NCBI GenBank assembly: GCA_023957115.1
Contig: JAMLHN010000005.1
Span: 92,994-156,993, forward strand
Reading direction: 5' to 3'
Length of the DNA: 64,000 nucleotides
Origin: Thermomicrobiales bacterium
GTDB lineage: Bacteria; Chloroflexota; Chloroflexia; Thermomicrobiales; UBA6265
Shown here: one piece after another, positions 33,188 to 40,723 of the stretch
Position numbering within the stretch: the stretch's first letter is position 1
How the letters are laid out: every line of letters starts with the position of its first letter
Translations under genes and position numbers: made by a program
Notes under the pieces: model-generated
Seen by the model: only the letters and a program-made list of their open reading frames with translations
Told to the model about the DNA's origin: nothing
Database searches by the model: none

Positions 33188-33441
33188 TTAATATCGAACG
33201 CGTTGATCACCGCCCGTTGGTAGCTCGGATGACGGTCGAGCAATCCGTCGATCGTCATCCGCAAGAACGATGCGAGCTGGATCAGCTCCAGCGGTGAGAG
33301 ACTGAGGGTCAGGAAGTCGATCGAAAGGTCAATTTCGTCCGACTCGGCAAGCTCGTCCTTGGGTCTAAGGGGTGCGACCGCCCTGGTGTGCAGACCCGTC
33401 TCGGGCCAGATGATTTCGAGAATATCGTCATGCGCGGTCAT
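33181..33441 (-). CDS. Small hypothetical protein
   Basis: 86 residues from ATG 33441 (a longer frame from 33594 runs through a hairpin and is unlikely). Acidic N-terminal half (KDELAESDEIDLSIDF), hydrophobic amphipathic middle (LTLSLSPLELIQLASFLRMTIDGLL). No family recognised, no signal peptide. The TAG stop lies in the repeat arm of site D. Coding potential is supported only by the in-frame length and composition. Confidence 0.5.
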   Translation of the reverse strand: MTAHDDILEIIWPETGLHTRAVAPLRPKDELAESDEIDLSIDFLTLSLSPLELIQLASFLRMTIDGLLDRHPSYQRAVINAFDIKD

Positions 33442-33505
33442 TGCGTTCGCCTCCGCCGTCAGTGTACCGGAGGCGTCGCGACGCAATCGCGCGGATGCCG
33501 AAAAC

Positions 33506-33549
33506 GTCGAATCCTCTCCACGCTTGGGATGGGAGAGGATTCGACAGGG
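33506..33549 (-). terminator. Orphan terminator-like hairpin, minus strand
   Basis: Perfect 14-base-pair stem (33506-33519 with 33532-33545), 12-base loop. On the minus strand it is followed by GTTTTCGG, a T-run; on the plus strand by none. No minus-strand gene lies to its right. It may end an unannotated transcript or be an attenuator in the leader of the small gene at 33441. Confidence 0.6.
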
Positions 33550-34196
33550 GACGGAGAGAGTTGGCCGGATCTTTGGCACGAGATGCCCGGCCATACGGCT
33601 CGTCGTGTGCCGGAATTCGCTTAGGGAAGATCAGATGACCGAGGTCGTGTGGTCGCATCCGAGCGGAGGGCGCCGCTTCCATTACCCGACGCGCGCTCCG
33701 CAAATCTCCGGACTGCAACCATCGTCTGATGCCACATCTTTGCCCTGGCCTGGGCGCTTCATAACCTTCTCCTGGCGCGGGCCCGGATCGTCTCTTGATC
33801 CGCGCAGCTCAGGAATCCATAGAGCGGTTCATCCTCTTATTCGACCGGACGCGTTTGGGAACCATTCCCGTCCGCGTCCGTGGTGTGGCTTCGCTTATTT
33901 GCCACGAGCACAGGATGCCATCGCCCGCACAAAAAACACATCGGCCAGACGACGTATTCCAGAGCTCACGTTCACCCTACGCAATATGACGTAGGCTGGC
34001 GGAAAAAGGTTCCCGCCAGCAATGCCGGTTGGCCCGATTCGTACCCTCTCAGCGTTTTCCCATATTGCGAGAATAGACTCGAACCGGTAGGCTGGGTTTG
34101 CCTGGCAGGCATACAAAGGTCAGCCAGCTCCATTTGATCGCGGATCTCGATCGCCGATCCCGCGGCCAGAATCCAACCCGTAGGAGGAGGAAACTC
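33550..34196. other. Intergenic region without recognisable gene
   Basis: About 650 bases. Open frames here lack ribosome sites and homologue-like motifs. A short hairpin (33995-34002 with 34013-34020) is present. No known riboswitch, tmRNA, RNase P or SRP RNA core was recognised on either strand, though the minus-strand hairpin at 33506 leaves a non-coding transcript possible. Confidence 0.5.
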
Positions 34197-34847
34197 ATGA
34201 AGAGAGGGAGTCTACGGCGGTTTTCGTTCGTTGCAGCGATCGCATTCGCCATGCTGGCGCTTGCGGCCTTGCCGGCGACCCGCACGCTGGCGCAAGACGA
34301 TGTCATCGTTCCTATCAACGAGCTCAACGACTCTGGAGTCGCGGGTGACGCCAGTCTGACCGACAATGGTGACGGCACCACCACCATCGATATCCTCGTC
34401 GATGGTGCAACTGGCGGACACCCGGCGCAAATCGTCGCCGGATCGTGCGAGATGCCGGGCGAAGCCGCGTATGCGTTGACCGAGGTCGATGCCAGCGGTG
34501 GCAGTGTAACGGTCCTCGATGTATCGCTGGCAGATCTGACCGCCACCGGCCCGTTCGCCATCCTCATTCAGCTGTCTGCTGACGACACAGGCACGGCGGT
34601 TGCGTGCGGTGATCTCCCACAGGCGGCCGTGGGCGGCGGTGAAACCGCGGCGACCGAGGAGCAGCCAGCGGCGGAGCCCACGCCGGATGCGGTGGGCGGC
34701 ACCTCGTCGGTGACGGATATCGGTACCTCCGGTGTTGGCACCACCTTCACCAGCAATAGCGGCATGCTCGTCCTGGCGCTCGGCGCGCTTGGCATGATGC
34801 TCCTGGTGGGCGCGTTCGGCATCCGTCGCGGAAGCCAACGCAGCTAG
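34197..34847 (+). CDS. Membrane-anchored exported protein with CHRD-like domain
   Basis: 216 residues; ATG 34197 preceded by GGAGGAGG. Signal peptide 1-31 (AFAMLALAALPATRTLA). Residues 35-140 resemble CHRD / SOD-like modules (ELNDSGVAGDASLTDNGDGT, TTIDILVDGATGGHPAQIVAGSCE), and the same NDSG/DNGDGTTT motif appears in the cupredoxin at 12611. A disordered Ala/Thr/Glu linker (about 155-180) follows, then a C-terminal membrane helix with a basic end (GMLVLALGALGMMLLVGAFG, RRGSQRS). It is thus held on the outer face of the membrane. No catalytic residues were identified; metal ligands of SOD are not evident. Confidence 0.72.
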   Translation: MKRGSLRRFSFVAAIAFAMLALAALPATRTLAQDDVIVPINELNDSGVAGDASLTDNGDGTTTIDILVDGATGGHPAQIVAGSCEMPGEAAYALTEVDASGGSVTVLDVSLADLTATGPFAILIQLSADDTGTAVACGDLPQAAVGGGETAATEEQPAAEPTPDAVGGTSSVTDIGTSGVGTTFTSNSGMLVLALGALGMMLLVGAFGIRRGSQRS

Positions 34848-34868
34848 CTGCGATCTGACATCGAGCAA

Positions 34869-34899
34869 ACGGGGACGGCCGAGAGGTCGTCCCCGTTTT
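34869..34899 (+). terminator. Rho-independent terminator
   Basis: 12-base stem with one G-U pair (34869-34880 with 34885-34896), GAGA tetraloop, followed by TTT. It ends the CHRD-like gene. Confidence 0.85.
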
Positions 34900-34952
34900 G
34901 CGTCCGCGTTTAGAATCTCCATTGACACGCATCCCGCACCAATGGAGTCGCA

Positions 34953-36328
34953 ATGAAAGACTACGCGTCGTATAGCTACTGGCTGCAGTCCTGCGGCGAC
35001 GACCTGACGCCGCGCCCCGCGTTGAATGGCACGATCGATGCCGATATTGCTATTTTGGGCGCTGGGTATTCCGGTCTCTGGACCGCCTGGTATCTGCTCG
35101 AGCGAAATCCCGATCTCTCGATTGCCATTGTCGAGCGAGAGATCGCCGGCTTCGGCGCATCCGGGCGCAATGGCGGCTGGTGCACCTCGGGATTTCCGAC
35201 CTCGCTCGATCGGATCGAAGAGAAGTACGGTCGCGCCCAGGCAATTGCCACGCACCGTGCCATGACCGGCGCGGTCGATGAAGTCGGCCGGGTCGCGCGT
35301 GAGCAGGGAATCGATATCGACTGGCAGAAAAGCGGCACGCTGATGACCGCCCGTGGCATTGCTCAGCTGCCGTCGGTCCACCATGTGGCCAAGTCGATGG
35401 AGCGGCTCGGCTTCGAGGACGAGTTCGACCTACTCGACAAGAAGCAGCTCGACGAGCGTATCCGCATCGCCGGCTCGGTCGGTGCGATCTTCCTGCGCGA
35501 GAATGCGGTCATCCACCCGGGCAAGTTGGTGCGTGGACTCGCCCGTGCTGTCGAGCGGCGCGGGGCGACCATCTACGAACAGAGCAACGTGACGTCGTTC
35601 ACGGGCGGCGCGTATCCGGCGTTGCATACCGATCAGGGACATGTGCGGGCACGGACCGTTGTCCTCTGCGGCGAGTCGTATATGAGCGGCCTCAAGGGAG
35701 TCGGGCGGCAGTTGATGCCGGTCTATTCGCTGATCACGCTGACCGAACCACTCACTGCCGAACAACGGGATGCGATCGGCTGGCGGAACCGCGAACTGGT
35801 CGACTCCTGCCGGTATACCGTCGACTACCTTTCCAAGACCATCGACGGCCGCATTCTGTTCGGCGGTCGGGGCGCGCCCTACCACCTGCGCTCGAAAATC
35901 ACTCGGCACGACCGGCATGCGGAAACGCACAAGATGCTGGAGGACAACGTCCGTACTGGTTCCGGCGCTCAAGGACGTGCGAATTTACCAGCCTACGAGG
36001 CGTGGTGGGGTGGCCGCGCGTTTCGCCGCACTACGGTGGCTACGGCAAGAAAGAAAACGTCGCGACCGCCCGGGGGTACACCGGCCAGGGGGTGGCAACC
36101 ACCAATCTCGCTGGACGAATCCTGGCGGATCTGATCACTGGTGTCGATTCGGACATCACCCACCTGCCGCCGGTCAACCACCGTTCGCGCAATTGGGAAC
36201 CGGAACCCTTCCGATTTCTTGGGGTTCGCTCTGTGCAGCGTGGGTTCTGGAAGATCGACATGAAGGCCGAGCGGACCGGCGAGCCGCCCACCGGGACATC
36301 GCTCATCGAGCGCTTGACCCGGCATTAG
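34953..36328 (+). pseudogene. FAD-dependent amine oxidase (DAO family), frameshifted near the C-terminus
   Basis: About 458 residues if repaired. Normal in frame to about 35955: FAD motif IAILGAGYSGLWTAWYLLE (about 34-52), SGRNGGWCTSGFP (flavin), HPGKLVRGLARAVERRG, and YRFTVDYLS-like segment. Then VPALKDVRIY continues in the next frame (from about 35957), and PHYGGYGKKENVATARGYTGQGVATTNLAG follows in the third frame from about 36002, ending in the stop at 36326. At least two indels lie within 50 bases. The missing frame is needed for the FAD-binding C-terminal motif (GYTGQGV). Either a decayed gene or sequence error. Related to glutamylputrescine oxidoreductase-type enzymes. Confidence 0.82.
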
Positions 36329-36354
36329 GTCGTGTTGGAATCGTTCTTGCTGGA

Positions 36355-36421
36355 AGTCCAGTGCCCGGAGCGGTGGCGCGTGCCGCTTGCTCTGGACACT
36401 GGACCTCGGACTTGGGACCCG
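36355..36421. repeat. Inverted period-7 repeat pair (site E)
   Basis: Left arm 36355-36369 (GTCCAGTGCCCGGA) is inverted relative to 36391-36406 (TCTGGACACTGGACC). The right side consists of four tandem GGACNNN heptamers (36394-36421). It lies between the stop of the DAO gene and the stop of the convergent bactofilin-like gene. Confidence 0.78.
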
Positions 36422-36429
36422 TGACGCGA

Positions 36430-37395
36430 TCAGGCGGCGGGCTGATCCAACGTCAGCAGGCTCGAGCCATCGTCAGCCTGCGCCTGCTTGATGGCGTGAT
36501 AGACCACGGCGCCAGACCCGAGAATTGCCGCAAGTGCCGTGATGACTCCGACGAAGGGGACAAGGGAGACCAGCGACAAGATGAGGGTGCCGACAACGGC
36601 TGCCCCGATCGCTCGTCCGGTCGTGGTCGGTTTCAGCAGGTAGTTGCCGAGCCATGTGCCAATGACGATCAGCCCAAGCAGCCAGAGGATGGGGAGCAGT
36701 ACGAGCAGGACCGTCAGCGACAATGGCGCGCCGACCAGCGAGAAGAGAATCAGCACGGCGCCCAGTGGCAGCAGAATCCAGATCACAATGGCGGTAATCA
36801 GACTCTTCACGAAATCGAACTTGAGGGTCTGGACCGATCCGAAGAGCTGCCGGCGGCCGAGCCAGGCGAAGAATGCCGCCGCGACTAGCACCACAATGGT
36901 CATTCCCACCCACCAGAGCAGTGAGAAGATTGCAAATCCACGACCGAACGAGAAGTCGTAGCCGCGCTCTTCGATGTCTCCGGTGACGGTGGCGCCTTCG
37001 GCCCGGTTCAACGTGCTATCGATGAGCAGGACGTCATCCACCGTTGCGGTATCTTCCAGCGTGAGCGTACCGCGCACCACCGTGACCGATCCGTTGACGG
37101 TGCCGGAGATAACGGCATCGCCCTGGACGGTGACGAGTGTGTCCTCGATCGTGCCGGCAACGACAATGTCGCCGTTGATCACGATAGCGTTCTGGATCGT
37201 CTCATTGGCCGTGACGGCGGTGTTGCCATTGACTTTGAACAGGACACTGTCCTCGTCGTCGGTGAAGGTGGCGGTAATCTCGCCATCCTCCCGGTCGATT
37301 GCTGCCACAGGAGTCGCATCCTGTGCGTGCGCAGCGGCTGGGCCGAGCATGAGTAGCCCGAAAAGAACGACGAAAAGGGCAAACGACCGTTTCAT
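36430..37395 (-). CDS. Exported polymer-forming (bactofilin-like) beta-repeat protein with membrane domain
   Basis: 321 residues from ATG 37395, with AAGGAG 7 bases upstream. Signal peptide 1-24. Residues 55-140 form a right-handed beta-helix of short repeats (NAIVINGDIVVAGTIEDTLV, TVQGDAVISGTVNGSVTVVRG, TLTLEDTATVDDVLL), as in bactofilin / polymer-forming cytoskeletal proteins. Four to five membrane segments follow from about 155, with a Gly-rich loop (ILLPLGAVLILFSLVG). So the beta-helix is outside and the polymer lies on the membrane or wall face. Role in envelope organisation is inferred; no neighbours support it. Confidence 0.78.
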   Translation of the reverse strand: MKRSFALFVVLFGLLMLGPAAAHAQDATPVAAIDREDGEITATFTDDEDSVLFKVNGNTAVTANETIQNAIVINGDIVVAGTIEDTLVTVQGDAVISGTVNGSVTVVRGTLTLEDTATVDDVLLIDSTLNRAEGATVTGDIEERGYDFSFGRGFAIFSLLWWVGMTIVVLVAAAFFAWLGRRQLFGSVQTLKFDFVKSLITAIVIWILLPLGAVLILFSLVGAPLSLTVLLVLLPILWLLGLIVIGTWLGNYLLKPTTTGRAIGAAVVGTLILSLVSLVPFVGVITALAAILGSGAVVYHAIKQAQADDGSSLLTLDQPAA

Positions 37396-37604
37396 AATGG
37401 GCTCCTTGCGTACGTACACCTTTCTGGCAGTGTATCAGCCAAATCTCAGGATTGCACGACCTGAGAGATGTTCACCATGAGAAAAAGGGCACCGGCACCG
37501 AGAGAAGAGATGAGGGGCGGGTAAGCGCCGGCGTTCCGTAGTATTACTGCGTAGATCCATACGCCAAGGATGTGTGCGCCAAGAGAACAGGATCCGACCC
37601 AGCA

Positions 37605-38375
37605 ATGACACCTGTCTGGCACAGTGCCGCGTTTCCGCTTGTTTCGCCCGTTGCTGGAATACGCGACCGGCTCGATACCGCCTGGCACCAACTGGTCGAA
37701 ATTGCCTTCCACTTCGTTGTCGTGCTCATCCTCTTCCTGATCGCCCGGGCGATTGCGAAGTTCATCCAGCGACGAGTCTGGAAGCGAGTGCCGATCGATG
37801 AGGTTACCCCCGCGACCGAATCTCTCATCAACAACACCGTTGCCGTCATTCTCTACGCACTGGCGTTTACCAGCACGCTCGCGTTTCTCGGTGCGTCCTG
37901 GTCCAGCCTGCTGACGGCGTTTAGCATCAGCACGCTGGCCGTGGCCTTCGGTCTCCAGGACCTGCTCAAGAGCATTCTGGGGGGCGCATTTCTCATCGTG
38001 GAGCGACCGTACGAGGTTGGGAATCGGATTCGCATTCGAGATAATGAAGGCGAAGTGACCGAGATCGGTGTTCGGACCACGACCATCGTGACGGATGACG
38101 ACGCCACGGTCGTCGTGCCGAACTCGTTGTATCTAGGCGAACCGTTCCGCAATCTCGACCGTTCGATCCTGGTATCGACCGTTGTTCATGTGGTTGGGAT
38201 CGATGGCAAACGGGCGGATGTCCTGTCGACGATTACGGAAACGTTGTCGGCCGATCCACCGGTCGATGCCAGTGTCGTCCTGTCCTCCCGTCGAGAATGG
38301 GGAGTGACGGAGCGTACCCTCTCCGCGCTGAACCAGCGTGGTTTCGGTGGTGGCAACGACACAGTCGGGCCCTGA
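37605..38375 (+). CDS. Small-conductance mechanosensitive channel (MscS)
   Basis: 256 residues from ATG 37605 (GTG 37572 is an alternative with a poor ribosome site). Three membrane helices; the pore helix has the Gly/Ala-rich FSISTLAVAFGLQDLLKSILGG motif of MscS, followed by the beta domain with VERPYEVGNRIRIRDNEGEV and TTTIVTDDDATVVVPNSLYL. The C-terminal alpha/beta domain is shortened. Opens on membrane stretch to release solutes after osmotic down-shock. Confidence 0.92.
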   Translation: MTPVWHSAAFPLVSPVAGIRDRLDTAWHQLVEIAFHFVVVLILFLIARAIAKFIQRRVWKRVPIDEVTPATESLINNTVAVILYALAFTSTLAFLGASWSSLLTAFSISTLAVAFGLQDLLKSILGGAFLIVERPYEVGNRIRIRDNEGEVTEIGVRTTTIVTDDDATVVVPNSLYLGEPFRNLDRSILVSTVVHVVGIDGKRADVLSTITETLSADPPVDASVVLSSRREWGVTERTLSALNQRGFGGGNDTVGP

Positions 38376-38514
38376 ATCCGGATCAGATACGGGCGCGGGT
38401 TATCCTGCGTCATACTCGGAGCGCCGCGAGAGACCGAACGTGATGCCTTGCAGCGATTGCGGAATGCATTCCCCGGCGCAGACGTGGATATTCGGCGCAG
38501 CGCGCTTATCGACG

Positions 38515-39318
38515 ATGAGTACACCGACGTTGACTGAGCAGAACCCAACCGACGACACCGGAATCGAGCCATCGAGTCAGTCGCTCGCCGCCCGCGTACT
38601 GAGCTACAACGTCGGCAATGGGCTCGCGCCGGCAGAGCGGCTGGTGCACTACCTCTACTATGCAGAAGCGGACATCATCGGCCTGCAGGAGCTGTCGAAC
38701 GACCAGGCCGATGCGATCGAAAAATACCTCTCGGTCGCGTTTCCCTATCGCGTGCTGGCGCCAGGGGGATTCGAGGGCAAGGGACTGCTCAGCAAGTTTC
38801 CGATTCTTTCCAGTGAAAGTGTCGCGTTTGCGACCGGACGGCCCGATTTGCGGGCCCAGCTCGAGGTTGCAGGCCGCGCGGCGCAAGTTGTGGTTGCTCA
38901 CCCACGTCCGCCCAAGGTGCGTATGTCCGGGGCAACGTTCGACCCGGTGACGCTGCGGCAGATCCAGGAGGTGGCCCACATTGCGAAGTCTGAGCGCCCC
39001 TCGCTGGTATTGGGCGATTTCAATATGACCGATCGCCAGCCCGAGCATCGCATCTTGACGTCGGCTGGCTTGATCGACGCATTCCACGAAGTCGGGACGA
39101 GCGCCGCCAGTTTCCCCAGAAGGGTGGGGAACCCCCACCGGTTCGGCGCGAGAGCCCAGAACATCTCGCTTCCGCCGGTGATCCGTATCGACTACATCTG
39201 GTACACGCGCGAGTTTGTTGCCCGGAGCGCCAGTATCGGAGGGGACGCCGGTTCCGATCACCTTCCAGTTGTCGCCGCGCTCGACTGGCGCGAGCTCGAG
39301 CCGGACGAGGGTTCGTAG
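38515..39318 (+). CDS. Endonuclease/exonuclease/phosphatase-family protein
   Basis: 267 residues from ATG 38515. EEP-fold active-site motifs: LSYNVGNG, IIGLQELS (Glu metal ligand), VAHPRPPK (His-region), SLVLGDFNMTD (D-x-N), and GSDHLPVVAALDW (catalytic Asp-His). Family members include nucleases, sphingomyelinases and phosphatases; the short length suggests a small-molecule or nucleic-acid phosphodiesterase. No signal peptide. Its TAG stop opens the repeat region of site G. Confidence 0.85.
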   Translation: MSTPTLTEQNPTDDTGIEPSSQSLAARVLSYNVGNGLAPAERLVHYLYYAEADIIGLQELSNDQADAIEKYLSVAFPYRVLAPGGFEGKGLLSKFPILSSESVAFATGRPDLRAQLEVAGRAAQVVVAHPRPPKVRMSGATFDPVTLRQIQEVAHIAKSERPSLVLGDFNMTDRQPEHRILTSAGLIDAFHEVGTSAASFPRRVGNPHRFGARAQNISLPPVIRIDYIWYTREFVARSASIGGDAGSDHLPVVAALDWRELEPDEGS

Positions 39319-39418
39319 GATTTCTGGGAGCTGGGAATAGCTTAGTGGTTAATCACATAGGCGGTGGGATCGACCGTGACGCATTTGAGGAGTTGGGAGC
39401 TGGGATTTAGAGCGGATT

Positions 39419-39531
39419 GCAGAACGGTTGTCACGTCGTCGGAGGTGTGCGGCGTCGGAGCGCCCGCTGCGGCGGGGAGATCCTTCCTTCGTCAGGATGA
39501 CAGGGTGGGTAGACGTGTCTCAACCATTCTG
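39419..39531 (+). mobile_element. MITE-like element, copy 1
   Basis: 113 bases bounded by imperfect terminal inverted repeats (39419-39434 with 39516-39531; GCAGAA[C/T]GGTTG). Internal sequence GGCGTCGGAGCGCCCGCTG / GGGGAGATCCTTC matches two further copies at 44950 and 49733. No coding capacity. Confidence 0.85.
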
Positions 39532-39701
39532 CGATTTGCTGTAGGAGTTAGTCTCTTTTTTCGAGCTCCCAGATCCGAGCTTCCAGATCCTCACATGCCG
39601 GGATCCAGCACCGAGTGTGGATGACGGGTAACCAGCCCGAGTACGATCAACCGCTGCCCAGGCCCGCGCTCGTGACCAAACGTGCCGCTTGCCCCTATCA
39701 T

Positions 39702-39715
39702 AGAACATATGTTCT
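39702..39715. promoter_or_regulatory. LexA/SOS-box-like palindrome
   Basis: AGAACATATGTTCT, a perfect 14-base palindrome matching the Gram-positive-type SOS box core GAAC-N4-GTTC. No SOS gene is visible on either side, so it is orphan or a chance match. Confidence 0.45.
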
Positions 39716-39866
39716 TATCCTGTCAAGGTTGACGGAGCTGCAATTTCTGCCTCGCTGCGAATGGCGGGAGCGGGGTCTGTGGCGCAAGAATTCGCGGCGA
39801 GGCTGCGAGGCGGGGTTGTCAACGCCGAGTTCGGTGGAGGGGCCTCCTCCTCCACTCAGTCCGGAA

Positions 39867-40118
39867 TCAGTGATCTTCCGACGGGTTCCGATGCCGGCCG
39901 CGGCGTGGCGGGTGCGCATGCGCATACCCGTCGTGCTGGTGCCAAACCGGGGTGACGTCACGTGGATCGCCTTTGAAGAGAAGCTTGGGCATCGTATAGA
40001 TGCGCGCCGCTGGTGATTCGCATACAGGGCAGACCTGCGCGCTGGTTGCTTCGGACATCGGCAGCTCGATCTCGATGACCGCCCCGCAATCGCGACACTG
40101 AAAATCGTAGCGGGGCAT
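39867..40118 (-). CDS. FmdB-type zinc-ribbon protein
   Basis: 83 residues from ATG 40118, which overlaps the Fur-family stop (ATGA). YDFQCRDCG and VCPVCE give the two C-x2-C pairs of the FmdB zinc ribbon (about residues 8-11 and 32-35). The remainder is His/Arg-rich (HQHDGYAHAHPPRRGRHR) and may bind metal. Family roles include regulation; here it is translationally coupled to a zinc-type regulator and lies opposite znu genes, suggesting zinc sensing or storage. Confidence 0.85.
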   Translation of the reverse strand: MPRYDFQCRDCGAVIEIELPMSEATSAQVCPVCESPAARIYTMPKLLFKGDPRDVTPVWHQHDGYAHAHPPRRGRHRNPSEDH

Positions 40119-40558
40119 CAGTTGCGCCCCGCGCAGTCGACGCACACGCCCCAGATCGCCAGATGATCGACTTGGGGGGTAAATCCGTATCGGGCACGAA
40201 TGGCGGAACGCATACCATCCACCTCGATATCGTCGATTTCGATCATCTGATTGCAATGGTGGCAAATGAGGTGGTGATGCCGCGTTCTGGCCAGGAGCTC
40301 GAAAACACGCACGCCGCCACCGAGATCGGTCTCCGAGACGATCCCCGCGTCGCGAAACCGCTCCAATGTCCGATAGACTGTCGAGCGGTTCAGCGCCGAT
40401 CCCATGGGACCAAGACGTTGGAAGACTTCATCCGCGGTCAGGTGATTGTCCGCCTCACTAAGGATGGAGAGGATCATCACCCGTTGCGGGGTGGCTCGTT
40501 GATTGGACGCGCGCAGCAGGTGCGCCAGTTCGTCTGAGGTTGCCGGGGTCGGAAGCAT
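40118..40558 (-). CDS. zur: Fur-family regulator, probably Zur
   Basis: 146 residues. DNA-binding N-terminal winged helix (ATPQRVMILSILSEADNHLTADEVF, LNRSTVYRTLERF). C-terminal dimer domain with HHHLICHHC (metal site and structural Cys pair) and CVDC (second pair) forming the structural zinc. It is divergent from a ZnuABC-type transporter with 165 bases between, and the promoter of the latter has a palindrome over its -10 box. Zur function is inferred from this context; the family assignment is firm. Confidence 0.88.
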   Translation of the reverse strand: MLPTPATSDELAHLLRASNQRATPQRVMILSILSEADNHLTADEVFQRLGPMGSALNRSTVYRTLERFRDAGIVSETDLGGGVRVFELLARTRHHHLICHHCNQMIEIDDIEVDGMRSAIRARYGFTPQVDHLAIWGVCVDCAGRN

Positions 40559-40632
40559 CGGAATCCTGTCAGGTCGGCAGATCAGCCTGAATCGTACGCG
40601 GATCGCGGGTATACGTCAGGAAGCGGAAGAGA

Positions 40633-40664
40633 TTGCGACCGCACTGGGAAGAGCATACTATTCC
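40633..40664 (+). promoter_or_regulatory. znu promoter with candidate Zur operator
   Basis: TTGCGA (40633-40638), 17-base spacer, TACTAT (40656-40661). An imperfect 18-base palindrome (40647-40664, GGAAGAGCATACTATTCC) overlaps the -10 box, so a bound repressor would block RNA polymerase. Confidence 0.62.
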
Positions 40665-40723
40665 AGGAAATCAGATGCGAACGATTGCACCTGCGAAACC
40701 CCTGCTTCGAGAAGGAGCTCTTC

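Larger units (their letters stand above)
39319..39866. other. Repeat-rich intergenic region (site G)
   Basis: 548 bases without a gene. Left heptamer arm 39316-39346 and 39388-39408 (GAGTTGG, GAGCTGG units); MITE copy 1 at 39419-39531; right inverted arm 39559-39590 (GAGCTCC, CAGATCC units). A LexA-box-like palindrome is at 39702-39715. Confidence 0.7.

Noticed and set aside
33634..33994. Plus-strand protein gene in the 33.6-34.0 kb gap
   Set aside because: Its ATG has only a weak upstream purine stretch, and the composition (many Pro, Arg, Ser) resembles shadow frames.
33990..34196. Riboswitch upstream of the CHRD-like gene
   Set aside because: There is a hairpin at 33995-34020, but no conserved core of a known class was recognised.
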